A stretch of DNA of 64,000 bases from UBA11986 sp963734955 (lineage in GTDB: Bacteria; Bacteroidota; Ignavibacteria; UBA10030; UBA6906): NCBI GenBank assembly GCA_963734955.1, contig CAVTJO010000016.1:205221-269220 (forward strand), in the 5' to 3' direction. Within the stretch, counting starts at the first letter, position 1, and each line of letters starts with the position of its first letter. A model generated the notes under the pieces. It was not told where the DNA came from, did not search any database, and saw nothing but the letters and a program-made list of their open reading frames with translations. This document shows, in pieces, positions 53,817 through 63,627 of this stretch. The translations under genes and the position numbers were made by a program.

Positions 53817-54358
53817 GGTCCCCTCCATCTTCCTAGTTGAGTTGGAATGACTTCGCAGCCGGACAGCTGGAATGAACTTAAAAAAGCAGAAGTGATGCGG
53901 CTTGAGCAACAGCATCAAACTGGATGAGATTGAGACTGGCATCTGCATCGAGGTGATTCCCACTCGAACGAGACACAGCCTATCAACAACATGGGGCTGG
54001 CGCAAGAATACGAAAAGCCACCCGGAATGTCAAACACTAAGAACGAAATGAATGAAGAAATATTCTCTCTTTGAGACACCGGAGTCTTGAATCCGTTAAC
54101 CTGGAAGCAAATTCGCTCAGATACTTCACTCCTCCTGAGGAACGGTTTCGTTCAGAGTGACGTTGGACCTTTCTTCCCGCGGCACTTTTATTCCGATCCA
54201 GGTTCTCAGGGTTGCATCAGTGGAATCAAAATCAATGCGAGTGAAACAAAAATCCTGCGCATGCGATCCCACACAATTGATTCTCCCCTCCTCTTTGGCA
54301 AGAGAAGAGGAGGCTCAGACTTAGATTCGATAAGTCCCTCTCTCTCCAACAGAGGAAT
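53817..54358. other. Upstream region of the secreted-protein gene, no gene seen
   Basis: About 540 bp. It should contain the promoter of the minus-strand gene starting at 53816. Short frames on both strands lack ribosome sites and protein-like composition. No strong hairpin is visible until the repeat island that begins near 54400. Confidence 0.5.
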
Positions 54359-54446
54359 TTAGGATGAGTTCAGCGTTTCCGCGGTCGCTTCGCTCCCCAG
54401 AGACTCGGTCATCCTGAGCGACTGACTCATTCGACCTAGTTCGTGG

Positions 54447-54752
54447 GGGGGAGTCGAAGGATGAACCGCCAAGGCGCCAAGAATACCTTTGGAAGGATTG
54501 CCGCTTAACGTGAGAGAAACGAGATTGCTTCGTCGCTGAAAATCACTCCTCCCAATGACTATGTGGTTGGGTCCCATTGCGAGCGATTTCTGCGAAGTCC
54601 GTCCCGCTTGCGGGACGAGACCTCAATTCATTGGGCAATCTCTCTTTACTTCAACCATCACTCGATCCCTTATGCCCGCTGGGCCCTGTCCCCTTGACAT
54701 GTTTCGACTCCCTCACGGCTGAGATTCGCCGTTTCGGTCGCTCAACATGACG
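54447..54752 (+). repeat. Long direct repeat, copy B
   Basis: Second copy of the segment at 51992-52296. The material after copy B (54753-55160) also matches the material before copy A (about 51660-52005), so the two islands are circular permutations of the same modules. Confidence 0.85.
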
Positions 54753-54873
54753 AAAAGGACGGACAAAACCCCCCTCTGCGAATGCCACGCCTCGACTTCG
54801 CTCGGCGTGACCCATGCTTGACAGAATCACCACTGGTGGGGCAAGCATTCCTGCTTGCCTACACTCTCCCAAC

Positions 54874-54994
54874 AGAGGCTGTCCAATAATTCGGAACAAG
54901 GTTGTAGTCGCAATCTTTAGATTGCGATTCCAGCTTGCATTCGCAGACTGAAGTCTGCGGCTACCCATGAGGCATTTCTTTTTGGACAGCCTCT
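54874..54994. mobile_element. 121-bp MITE-like element with 13-bp terminal inverted repeats
   Basis: Begins AGAGGCTGTCCAA and ends with the exact complement TTGGACAGCCTCT. Inside are two perfect short hairpins: TCGCAATCT-TT-AGATTGCGA (54908-54927) and CGCAGACT-GA-AGTCTGCG (54942-54959). It has no coding capacity. It sits exactly where the related island at 51819-51841 has a 22-bp hairpin module, the flanks being identical (CTCTCCCAAC on the left, ACCTGTGGTAG on the right). Confidence 0.7.
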
Positions 54995-55556
54995 ACCTGT
55001 GGTAGTTCGTGTCCCGCTGACATGCTTCGACTCCGTCGCAACTGAGAATCGTTTGCGACGTCGCTCAGCATGACGGGGGATAGCCCTCTGCAAAGTCATC
55101 CTGAGCGACCCCGAGTGAGCGAACTGAGTGAGCGAGTCGAGGGGGAGTCGAAGGATGAACCTGGCCAACCTCAGCCCCTTCCTCGCTCGTTCGGGCTGGG
55201 TCCTGACGGCCCGCGCAAAGGCTTCTTCGGAGCCTCTTCGGAGGTTCTTCGGATGATCATCCGATAGACAATGGTACCCGGTCAGATCCTGAATGCAGAG
55301 TGGTTCAACGCGTCCGGAGACTGATCAATATGTCCCCGGAATCTGCCCCGGTGCTTCCGCACGATGCATGAGAGTCCTGCGCAATGCTGAAACTGTCATC
55401 ACGGCGGCTCGGCAAAAAAGGAGGATACCTTCTTACGTCCATGCGTGAACTTCTGACACGATTCGAGCGAAAACCATGACCCATCCTTCGAAGAATCCTC
55501 AATGGCATGGTTTCTGATGGAGGGTCCACATCAATAACACAGAAAGGACCCTGACC

Positions 55557-56126
55557 ATGGCACAAGTAACCCTGAACCCCGTGTTTGTTTGCATGCGCGG
55601 AACAGTCGGCGACCTGGTATTCAAAAACGTCAACGGCACCACAGTCGTTACACGCAAGGCGCACATGACAGTCCATGAGGAAACTGCACCCCAAAGAGCA
55701 ACGCGGGAAAACTTCCGACGCGGAATCCAGTACGGGAAAACAGTGACGGGCAACCCGGCAGTCCGGGCAATTTATGCTGAGGCGGCCAAGCAGCGACGGC
55801 ATCCGATCTTTAGCGTGATGATCTCGGATTTCATGAATCCACCAAGCGTGGACGAGATCGATCTGAGCCGATACAACGGTCAGGTTGGAAGCGAGATTGC
55901 CATCCGGGCAAGCGATGATTTCGGTGTTACGGAGTTGCAGGTGCGGATCCTGAACAGCGATGGTGAGGAGATTGAGAAAGGCTTCGCGGTGGAGTCGGCG
56001 CCAAATTCAGGCGTGTGGGGATACGCAGCAACCGTTGCGATCCCAACCGGAAACAGCGTACGCGTCGAAGCCACGGCGAAAGACCGGCCCGGACACATGG
56101 GCGTGAAAGTTGAGAACGCAGGTTAG
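55557..56126 (+). CDS. Protein of unknown function with beta-rich C-terminal domain
   Basis: 189 residues with an AAAGGA ribosome site; no signal peptide. Residues 1-95 (AQVTLNPVFVCMRGTVGDLVF, then a basic stretch with TRKAHMTVHEETA and RATRENFRRG) are followed by an Ig-like C-terminal domain (SEIAIRASDDFGVTELQVRILNSDG, SGVWGYAATVAIP, VRVEATAKDRPG). I do not recognise the family. It sits alone between two repeat islands. The half-and-half layout, with an N-terminal basic domain and an Ig-like end, resembles phage- or injection-system structural proteins, but no neighbour supports that. Confidence 0.6.
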   Translation: MAQVTLNPVFVCMRGTVGDLVFKNVNGTTVVTRKAHMTVHEETAPQRATRENFRRGIQYGKTVTGNPAVRAIYAEAAKQRRHPIFSVMISDFMNPPSVDEIDLSRYNGQVGSEIAIRASDDFGVTELQVRILNSDGEEIEKGFAVESAPNSGVWGYAATVAIPTGNSVRVEATAKDRPGHMGVKVENAG

Positions 56127-56214
56127 AGGATAAACTGCATAGCCCCGACCTTTTCCAAAGGTCCTTCGGATGGATTGCGATCCGGGACGCTCGCTCCGTA
56201 CCACATGCGGTTGA

Positions 56215-57035
56215 GCGCATGACACGCCTCGACTCCGCTCGGCGTGACGGACGTCCTCATGAATCACCACTGGTCGGGCAAGCATTCTTGCTTGCCTACT
56301 GCTGTGCACCATGGTGCCGACAGGAATGTCGGCACTACCAATGGTTGTGCGCCTGACACGCCTCGACTCCGCTCGGGGTGACGGACGTCCTCATGAATCA
56401 CCACTGGTCGGGCAAGCATTCTGTTGCCATCGTGCCTACGGAGACGCCATCCTCACTGTTCAGATTCTTCACTTCGTCCGCCTGAGGTCATGAGGATTGC
56501 AAGGGCTACCTTCGGCGGACTACGTTCAGAATGACGTTTGCTTTATTACGCATGACACGCCTCGACTCCGCTCGGCGTGACGGACGTCCTCATGAATCAC
56601 CACTGGTCGGGCAAGCATTCTTGCTTGCCTACTGCGTGCACCATGGGGCCGACAGGAATGTCGGCACTACCAATGGTTGTGCGCCTGACACGCCTCGACT
56701 CCGCTCGGCGTGACGGACGTCCTCATGAATCACCACTGGTCGGGCAAGCATTCTTGCTTGCCTACTGCTGTGCACCATGGTGCCGACAGGAATGTCGGCA
56801 CTACCAATGGTTGTGCGCCTGACACGCCTCGACTCCGCTCGGCGTGACGGCGTCCTCATGAATCACCACTGGTCGGGCAAGCATTCTTGCTTGCCTACTG
56901 CTGTGCACCATGGTGCCGACAGGAATGTCGGCACTACCAATGGTTGTGCGCCTGACACGCCTCGACTCCGCTCGGCGTGACGGACGTCCCCGCGAAGCAG
57001 CACTGGTGGGGCAAACATTCCTGTTTGCCCGCATG
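56215..57035 (+). repeat. Tandem array of about 133-bp units
   Basis: Six head-to-tail units begin with GACACGCCTCGACTCCGCTC at 56221, 56354, 56554, 56687, 56821 and 56954. Units 1, 3, 4 and 5 are nearly identical (about 133 bp); unit 2 is interrupted by unrelated sequence after 56422; unit 6 is truncated and carries a variant hairpin. Each full unit holds two perfect 8-bp hairpins: GGCAAGCA-TTCT-TGCTTGCC and TGCCGACA-GGAA-TGTCGGCA. There are no spacers, so it is not a CRISPR array. 57036-57271 has only module fragments and no gene. Confidence 0.9.
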
Positions 57036-57271
57036 GCACACCCCTCGGGAGGGAATGGGGTGTGCTTGATTCTAGGGATGGGTTCCGAAATCGACGGCCA
57101 TTGCGTCGTCGTTGAACGACACTCCTCGCAACAACCAGTGCACTCGTGTCATTGCGAGCGATTGTGCGAAGCAATCTCTCCTTCGCCGGTACCGTCGCTT
57201 ACTATGGCACGGTGTATGGCAGCCAACGGATGCATGTGGAACGGATCAAGCCGCGGAGCTCCTGTCCGATG

Positions 57272-58723
57272 CTAATACGCTCCACGTCCAAACAATACAA
57301 CGGGAATTGTATGTGCGAGGATTTCGAGGTCGAAGAGGATTGTCTGGTGCTCAATGTAGTAGAGGTCAAGCAGTACCATCTCGCGAAAACCCACTTCCCG
57401 TCTGCCGGAGATCTGCCAGAGACCCGTCATTCCCGGCTTCGCCTTTTCGCGAAGCGTGTAGTACCCGCCGAGCCTGTTCTCCGTTGTAATGTTCGAGAGA
57501 TCCCTGATGCTCAGCGGCCGCGGGCCGACAAGACTCATGTCGCCGACCAGTACGTTGAAGAGCTGTGGGAGTTCATCGATGCTGAATTTCCTGATGATGC
57601 GACCAACCATGGTCACACGCGGGTCGTCATGTACGAGGAAAAGACCGCCGGTCCTTTTATTCATCCTGGAGAGCTTGGCCTGTTGGTATTCAGCGTCCCT
57701 GCTCATGCTGCGGAACTTGAGAAATGTAAACTGCTTCCCTTTCTTTGTGAGCGATCGCGACTGCTTGAAGAAGACAGGCAAACCGTCTTCAAGCAGAATG
57801 GCCACAGACACGACGATGAAGATGGGAGAAAACAGGGCCAGGCCCAGAAGGGAAAATGTAATATCGAATGCGCGCTTTGCAATGCGCTTGACGAATTCCG
57901 TCTTCAGACGGGGAGGTGTCGAAAGGGAAATGCCCGCCAGGTCCGTGAGATACGCAAAACGGAGAAGGTCATCCGATTCCTTTGAGAGTACCTTCAGCTT
58001 CACCTTCCTTTGCTCGCAGAACCCGATCAGGTCGGAATACCCGTTCTCGATGATGTCGAGCGTGGGGATGAATATCGTGTCGACGTGCTCCCGCTCCAGG
58101 ATCGCATTCAAATCGGAGAGGGAGTGTGCCGGTGTGTGCGCCGTTTCGTTGGGTTTCTTCACAATGTGTGTTTGAACCCGGTAGCCCAGCTCGGGAAAAC
58201 TGGTGAACCGATTCATCAACACCTCGTCGAGCGTGTGATTGTATTCGACGATGAGAGCGTTGAACACACCGAGGCCGCGCCGCTGCATCAACAGGTTGAA
58301 ATGATTCAGGGCACTCCTGAGGAGGACGAAGCACACTGGAAGTGCCACGAAGAAGAGCGCGAGACACAGGCGGGGATATTCGGTTTCGCGGGTCAGGTAA
58401 AGCAATGCTAGGATAAGCACAATCCCGTACAGGTACACCTTTGCGCCGAGGGAGTACTGATGATGCATCTTCGTATTGTATGCAGCACGGTATAACCCGA
58501 GCACAAGCCCGAGAAAAATCAGCACGCCGCAGAACAGCAGAGTCGGACCAATGAATGGAGGAGCAGGCGATTGCAGTCCGAAGTGCACAAGGGGATACAA
58601 CAGGAACGCGAAGACGTTGCTCAAGACAATCGCTGTGAAATCGATAACCAACGCAACCAGGATGAACAGGGTGCGCCAGTTACGTTTGATCACATCAACT
58701 GGAAAAGCGCCATTGGTACGCAT
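57272..58723 (-). CDS. Polyprenyl-phosphate glycosyl-1-phosphate transferase, second copy
   Basis: 483 residues from ATG 58723 (the longer frame to 58813 lacks a ribosome site and membrane-protein start). Four N-terminal helices, a soluble NTP-fold-like domain, a fifth helix and the catalytic part with KFRSM, RKFSIDELPQ, DMSLVGPRP and GMTGLWQISGRR, ending FGRGAY like the paralogue at 12585. Overall the two diverge most in the N-terminal half. Being at the edge of a repeat island and near a WecG-like gene, it may start a second surface glycan. Specificity unknown. Confidence 0.9.
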   Translation of the reverse strand: MRTNGAFPVDVIKRNWRTLFILVALVIDFTAIVLSNVFAFLLYPLVHFGLQSPAPPFIGPTLLFCGVLIFLGLVLGLYRAAYNTKMHHQYSLGAKVYLYGIVLILALLYLTRETEYPRLCLALFFVALPVCFVLLRSALNHFNLLMQRRGLGVFNALIVEYNHTLDEVLMNRFTSFPELGYRVQTHIVKKPNETAHTPAHSLSDLNAILEREHVDTIFIPTLDIIENGYSDLIGFCEQRKVKLKVLSKESDDLLRFAYLTDLAGISLSTPPRLKTEFVKRIAKRAFDITFSLLGLALFSPIFIVVSVAILLEDGLPVFFKQSRSLTKKGKQFTFLKFRSMSRDAEYQQAKLSRMNKRTGGLFLVHDDPRVTMVGRIIRKFSIDELPQLFNVLVGDMSLVGPRPLSIRDLSNITTENRLGGYYTLREKAKPGMTGLWQISGRREVGFREMVLLDLYYIEHQTILFDLEILAHTIPVVLFGRGAY

Positions 58724-58813
58724 GGATGAATTTTGGTCTTTCTTACTCCCATTGTTGTTCGCTAAACACAGTACCGCCGGGTAGTGTCTCACTTTGAACC
58801 CCCCTATGCACAT

Positions 58814-60560
58814 CAGTCACCTTGAGCGGAGTCGAAAGGTGACACATGCCTCCGTATGACAGGCTTCGACTTCGCTCAGCCTGACGTGGATTCGCAAACT
58901 GAGACACCACCTACCGCCGGAACGGCTTGGTGCGTTCACGGCATGCAGGTTGACACACATATCACAGGTATATATGTAACGAGAACAGTTTTGGCGGGAG
59001 CGAGGCCGGGAAGTGTGATCGCATCAGCGGCGCCTTGACTGGCTGCGTATGCTCTCACCGCCGCCCGCCTCAGGTCCATCGCCAACGATCACGCAGTGGA
59101 CGTTTTCTGGGAGTGAATGGTACGAATAGTGCGCATGGAAATCAACTAAATGGCGCAGTCTTATGGTGGATATGGCCAATAGCGAAGACGTTTTCGTCAG
59201 ACACCATTGTAAGATCAAAGAATAGAACGGCTTGGACGGCCATCACAAATGGATCATCCTGAAGCGACCGACTCATTTGGGTTCATTTTCGCAGCGGGAA
59301 TTGAAGGATAATTCACGGCCAAGAGAGAGCAGAGAGAGAATGGGATTAACCCCCAAGGCGCCGCCAAAGTCGCCACGGATAAACCTGATTTGTGGGCATC
59401 ACCACTGGTCGGGCAAGCATTCTTGCTTGCCTACTGCTGTGCACCATGGTGCCGACAGGAATGTCGGCACTACCGTGAAACAACTGGTGGGGCAAACATT
59501 CCTGTTTGCCCGCATGGCGCACCCCTTCGGGAGAATCTGACTCTTGATGCGTGCCCTTTCTCTTCCCATCGATTCGGGCATGCAGTGTGCTTGATTCTAA
59601 GGGATGGGTTCCGAAATCGACGGTCGACGACTCGACTCGTCGAGCCGTGAGCGTTGAGGCGATGGCGTGTGTTTCGATTTCAGCTCACGGGGTCAATGTA
59701 GTGCTGAAATCGTCGGCAGTGTAGGGAGAAGCCATCGCCGCGTTTCGATTTCGGAAGATTCTCTTTGGCACTTTCTCTTCTAAAGAGAAAGTGCCATGTC
59801 AGAAGAATTCTTATTGCGAGCCCTTTATCAGGGCGAAACAAACTCATCCCTGAGCGACCCCGAGCGAGCGAAGCGAGTCGAGGGGGAGTCGAAGGATGAA
59901 CCAATCTATCGGTCCATGCGATTACATCACCGGGCGAAGAGGCAGTAAACGATGAAATCGACCGTCCACCCTGTGGACGAGATCTCGTGGCGCCAAGGGC
60001 GCCACGGACAACCCTGTTTGGTTTGCTCCCGCACACCGCTATCGATTCGGGAGGTCCATGTTATTGGTGGCGGTCCCTACGCTTCGTGCTCGCAATCCCA
60101 CAGCAATCTGTTCTCCCCTCCTTTTACCGAGCGGAGAATAAGAGAGGGGTGTATTACAACTTAAGTTGGATTGCGAACCTTATGGAGTATTCACAATCAT
60201 CCTCCTGAGCGACCAACTCATGCGATTCACATTCGCGGAGGGAGTCGAAGGATGGCCTGCGCGTGACATGCTTCGACTCGTCCCAACTGAGAAGTATTGG
60301 GACTTCGCTCAGCATGACGATGGGTTTCGGTGCCCGCTGGAGTTCACCCCCCCATGTAGTGGCGGGACATTGTCCCGCACATCGGAGTAGTTGAAGTCAA
60401 CTGCAGCGCGATGTGTCGCCACTATAGCCGTTGTGTGTTTTAGATTCGATTGTACACATCCCGGTCATCCTGAGCGACCAACTCATGCGATTCACATTCG
60501 CGGAGGGAGTCGAAGGATGATATGAGTCAGTGCTGACTGTGCGATTCCTTGGCGGGGGTG
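58814..60560. repeat. Palindrome-rich interspersed repeat island 3
   Basis: About 1.7 kb with no convincing gene. Contains module copies at 58805-58890, 59398-59480 (both hairpins of the tandem unit), a hairpin with GGCAAACA/TGTTTGCC arms near 59488, the GAGTCGAAGGATG palindrome (59850-59900, 60230-60255, 60470-60520), a GACATGCTTCGACTC module (60267-60320) and GCGGGACA-T-TGTCCCGC near 60363. Long apparent frames come from the repeats themselves and show no protein features. Confidence 0.75.
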
Positions 60561-61052
60561 CTATTTCGGACGCATGAGTTCTTTTCGAACCAGATAATAG
60601 AAGAACTTCATGTTTATGATGGTGTATCGTTTCCATAGTCGTCGTGGTTCCTGGAGCAGGCGGTACAGCCACTCGAGTCCGGCATTCATCATCCAGCGAG
60701 GCGAGCGGCCCACCTGACCGGAGAGAAAATCAAATGCCGCTCCGACACCGTGCATCACTGAGACATCGATTTTGTTGCGGTGCGTGTACATCCAGATATC
60801 CTGCTTGGGTGCGCCAAGGCCGACCCACAATATATCCGGTTTTGTTTTGCTGATCATCGAGCAGATATCTGCATCCTCGGAATCCGAGAGCTCCCTGAAT
60901 GGCGGAGAAAATGTTCCAACGACATTTATTGCGGGGAAGAGTTCAATGAGCTTGTCTCGCACGAGTTCCGGTGTGCCTGGCTTGCCTCCATACAGAAAGC
61001 ATCGCCAGCCTTGAGTTGCCGCACGCTCGCACAAGGCGAGCATGAGCTCCGA
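60561..61052 (-). CDS. WecG/TagA/CpsF glycosyltransferase, C-terminal part (5' end lost at assembly junction)
   Basis: Residues 157-319 of the fused frame match the WecG/TagA family (N-acetylmannosaminyl or related transferases): LMLALCERA, FLYGGKPGT, the VGTFSPPF loop, DILWVGLGAPKQDIWM, MHGVGAAFDFLSGQVGRSP, and the EWLYRLLQEPRRLWKRY ending. The family's first 80-90 residues are absent; in their place is part of an RND adaptor in frame. With wecB present at 14149 the substrate would plausibly be UDP-ManNAc. The break lies near 61040-61052. Confidence 0.85.
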   Translation of the reverse strand, partial: SELMLALCERAATQGWRCFLYGGKPGTPELVRDKLIELFPAINVVGTFSPPFRELSDSEDADICSMISKTKPDILWVGLGAPKQDIWMYTHRNKIDVSVMHGVGAAFDFLSGQVGRSPRWMMNAGLEWLYRLLQEPRRLWKRYTIINMKFFYYLVRKELMRPK

Positions 61053-62043
61053 GCCAGCCACGAAGTGCCCGGCGTCGAACCACCCGCCCGGCTGCTCCAG
61101 CGCCGTCGAGACTTCCTTGCGCACGAACAGGTCGGCTTTCTGGTCGTCCTTGACGTAGGCCCAGGCTTTACCCGCGTGCCATACGATCGCGGCGGACGGA
61201 ACGATGACGCCTTCGCGCACCTTGCCGCCGAGCTTGAGCTGACCGGCCACGCGCATGCCGACACGCATGCCGGACGCACCGACCAGATAGAAATAGGTCA
61301 CGCCCGGCAACGTCGCATCGCTCACTGGCGCAACCGACACGAAACGCGCGGGACGCGCTTCTCCGGGAGCCGAGACCGGTGCAAGAGAGATCGGTGCCTT
61401 GCCGGCCTGCGCCTGCAAATCGTAGGGCAACGTCAGCTGCACCAGCGAGTCGCGTTGCTGGGCCAACGCTTCGAACGCGCGCGGACTCGGGATTGGTCGC
61501 CCATTGCGCAAGTACCTCACCCCAGCTCACCCGGATGCTCGCGTGCGCTGCATTGACAGCCTGGTCAGCGGCCGTGAGCCGCGCCTGGTCCGCGCTCCAC
61601 GTCGCTTCCGCCGCTTGCAGGGCACGCTCCGAGACGTTGCGGTCGTCCGCGAACAGACGCTTGAGGCGCTGGTATTCCGCGCCGCTGCTCGCAGCGGCCG
61701 CGCGCAGCGCGCGCGCATCGGAGACCGCGGCGACATAGCGGCCGCGCAGATCGATGAGCGGCTGCACGTTGATGACGACGCCGTAAACTTCCGCCGCGGC
61801 TTCGGTGCGCGCCGGCTGCAGCGCACGGATCGAAATGCCGCTCGCGGCCTGGCTTTCCGCGCTGACGCGCACCTGCGAGAACCCTTCCTCGCTGCTGACC
61901 GAGGATTGCACCGGGATCTCGTCCTCGGGCGCCTGCGCCATGAGACGCAGCTCGTCGCGCGAGTAGTACACCAGCGCCCAGGACAACGCCGCGATGATCA
62001 ACGCCATCAACGCGATGACGATGGTCGGCGCGGTCGGTCTCAT
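61040..62043 (-). CDS. RND efflux periplasmic adaptor (HlyD/CzcB type), chimeric 3' end, frameshift near 61480
   Basis: Starts ATG 62043 with one N-terminal helix (IVIALMALIIAALSWALVYYS), then lipoyl/coiled-coil hairpin domain and beta-barrel parts. One surplus G in GCGCGC near 61476-61483 breaks the frame; removing it joins NPESAR to FEALAQQRD. The protein then runs through GVTYFYLVGASGMRVGMRV and the periplasmic DLFVRKEVST end until the junction near 61050, where the coding frame passes into a WecG domain. Adaptors of this kind link an inner-membrane RND pump to a TolC-like channel, here encoded just upstream. High G+C and this gene set are unlike the rest of the window. Confidence 0.75.
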
Positions 62044-63482
62044 TGCGCAGCCAGGCCCGGCGCGGGCGCGCTCTGCCGTTCCAGCTCCGGCAACGGCCCG
62101 CCCGTGAGCGGTATCTGCAATGCGTCTTCGAGAGCGCCCAGTGCCCGCTGCGCTTCGGCCGCGACGGCAAGCGCATTGCGCTGCGCCGTCAGGGTTTCGA
62201 TCTGCGTGAGCGTCAGCTCGACGCGATCGGCATAGCCGGCATCGAACTGCTTCTTGGTGTCCTGATCGCGAGCGGCCCTCAGCTGAACGACGCGCCGCGA
62301 GCCGCTCGCACCGTCCACGGCTTGACGATAGCGAGCCTCTGCGCCTTCCGCTTCGGAAATTACGCGATTCTGCAGCGACAGAAATTCGCGGGCGGCGACT
62401 TCGCGCCGCGCCTGCGCGGCGCCGATCGCCGGCTTGTTGCCGCCCGCCGGCAGCAGCACGGTCGCCGCGATCGACCAGACGTTGTCGCTCTGATCCCAGA
62501 GGTAGCCCGGACTGATGCTGAAGCTCGGATACTGGCGCGCGATTTCGAGCTTGACCGCCGCGTCGGCCGCCGAGTACTCGAGCAGCTTGGCACGCACGTC
62601 GAGGCGATTCAGCAGCGCGGCTCGCTGTGTGCCGGCGTCGCCGGCGGCATGGGTGTCTGCTCGAACGCAGCGAAGTCGAAGGTCATGGCCTGCACGGCCG
62701 CCAACGGCAGCCCGAGCGCCTGCGCCAGCGCGGCGCGGCTACGGACTTGTGCAAGCTGAGCCGCTTGCACCTGTGCCTCGATCTCGGCCTGCGCAAGGCG
62801 GGCGTTGCTCACGTCGATGCGCGAGACGGCGCCAGCCTCGAGGCGGCGCTCGAGCAGGCCGACCAGGCGCCGGCGCTGTTCGACCTCGGCACCGAGCAGC
62901 GCGGCCGTGCCGCCGGCGACATAGTAGTCGAGCAGCTTGAGGCGAACCTCCGACCGGACGGTCCAGGCCACGGAGCCCACCTGCAGGTCCGCCGCATCGG
63001 CGAGATAGCCGTAGCGCGCTGCCGTCGACTCGCGGCGCGTGCCGCTCACCAGCGGGATCTCGACGCCGAAGCCGAGACTCCAGGGGCTCGATTGCTCGGG
63101 GGGCGTGAGGCTGTGATGCTGAACAAGCGGTGTGATGCCGATCGGCGGGCGTTGCGTTGCCACGGCCACATCCGCGCGCGCGGCCTTCGCCTGCGCCCGG
63201 GCGAGCTCGAGGTCCGGACGGAAGTAGAAAGCGAGCAACGTGAGCGCGTCGAGATCCCAGCGCTGCACGGGCCACTCCGCGGCCGGATGGCCGTGAGCGA
63301 CGAGATAGTCCTTCAGCCCGGGCGCATCCCGCGCGCGAGTCGAAGGCTCGCGCGGAGGCGGCCGGATCGAACGGCGCGGGCTCGTAACGCTGAAGCGCGC
63401 AACCGCCCAGCAGCGCAAGTGAGACAGCAACCGCAGGGAAGCAAAGCGCGCTACGGGCGCGGAGAGAGACTCCATTCCGCAT
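62040..63482 (-). CDS. TolC/CzcC-like outer-membrane efflux protein (two frameshifts)
   Basis: Lipoprotein start MRNGVSLRARSALCF...LLGGCALQRYEPA at 63482, with the frame lost near 63340 (TCGCGCGCGGG) and resumed as RDAPGLKDYLVAHG. The body is the long coiled-coil hairpin typical of the outer-membrane factor (ARAQAKAARADVAVA, LERRLEAGAVSRIDVSNARL). A second slip near 62636 leads into the last part (LLNRLDVRAKLLEY to ELERQSAPAPGLAAQ). The stop overlaps the adaptor start (ATGA). With the adaptor it would form a metal or drug efflux system; the pump gene is not in the window. Confidence 0.75.
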
Positions 63483-63627
63483 GGCGGTGGGAGTGTGTCG
63501 CGCCCGCGAGTGACTCGAGCAATTGGATCGGGGCCTGCGCCGGGCCGATCCCGGCGGCCACGGCAGTCCTGACGCGCTTATTTCAGGCGCGCGCCGGTTG
63601 CCTTTACCGACTCTACGGTGGGGAGCG

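Larger units (their letters stand above)
54359..55556. repeat. Palindrome-rich interspersed repeat island 2
   Basis: No gene between 54359 and the start at 55557. Contains the same modules as island 1: the GAGTCGAAGGATG palindrome (54410-54465, 55100-55160), the long repeat copy B (54447-54752), the hairpin with TTCC loop (54840-54859) and the GACATGCTTCGACTCC module (55018-55075). 55165-55556 is unique sequence with a leader for the 189-residue gene. Confidence 0.8.

Noticed and set aside
56215..57035. CRISPR array
   Set aside because: Units are about 133 bp, follow each other without variable spacers, and no cas gene is present.
59232..59650. Plus-strand open frames in repeat island 3
   Set aside because: They are translations of the interspersed repeat and recur at other repeat copies.
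60561..61520. A natural RND-adaptor/WecG fusion protein
   Set aside because: The two halves belong to different cellular compartments, both are truncated relative to their families, and base composition and neighbouring genes change at the join. An assembly chimera is simpler.
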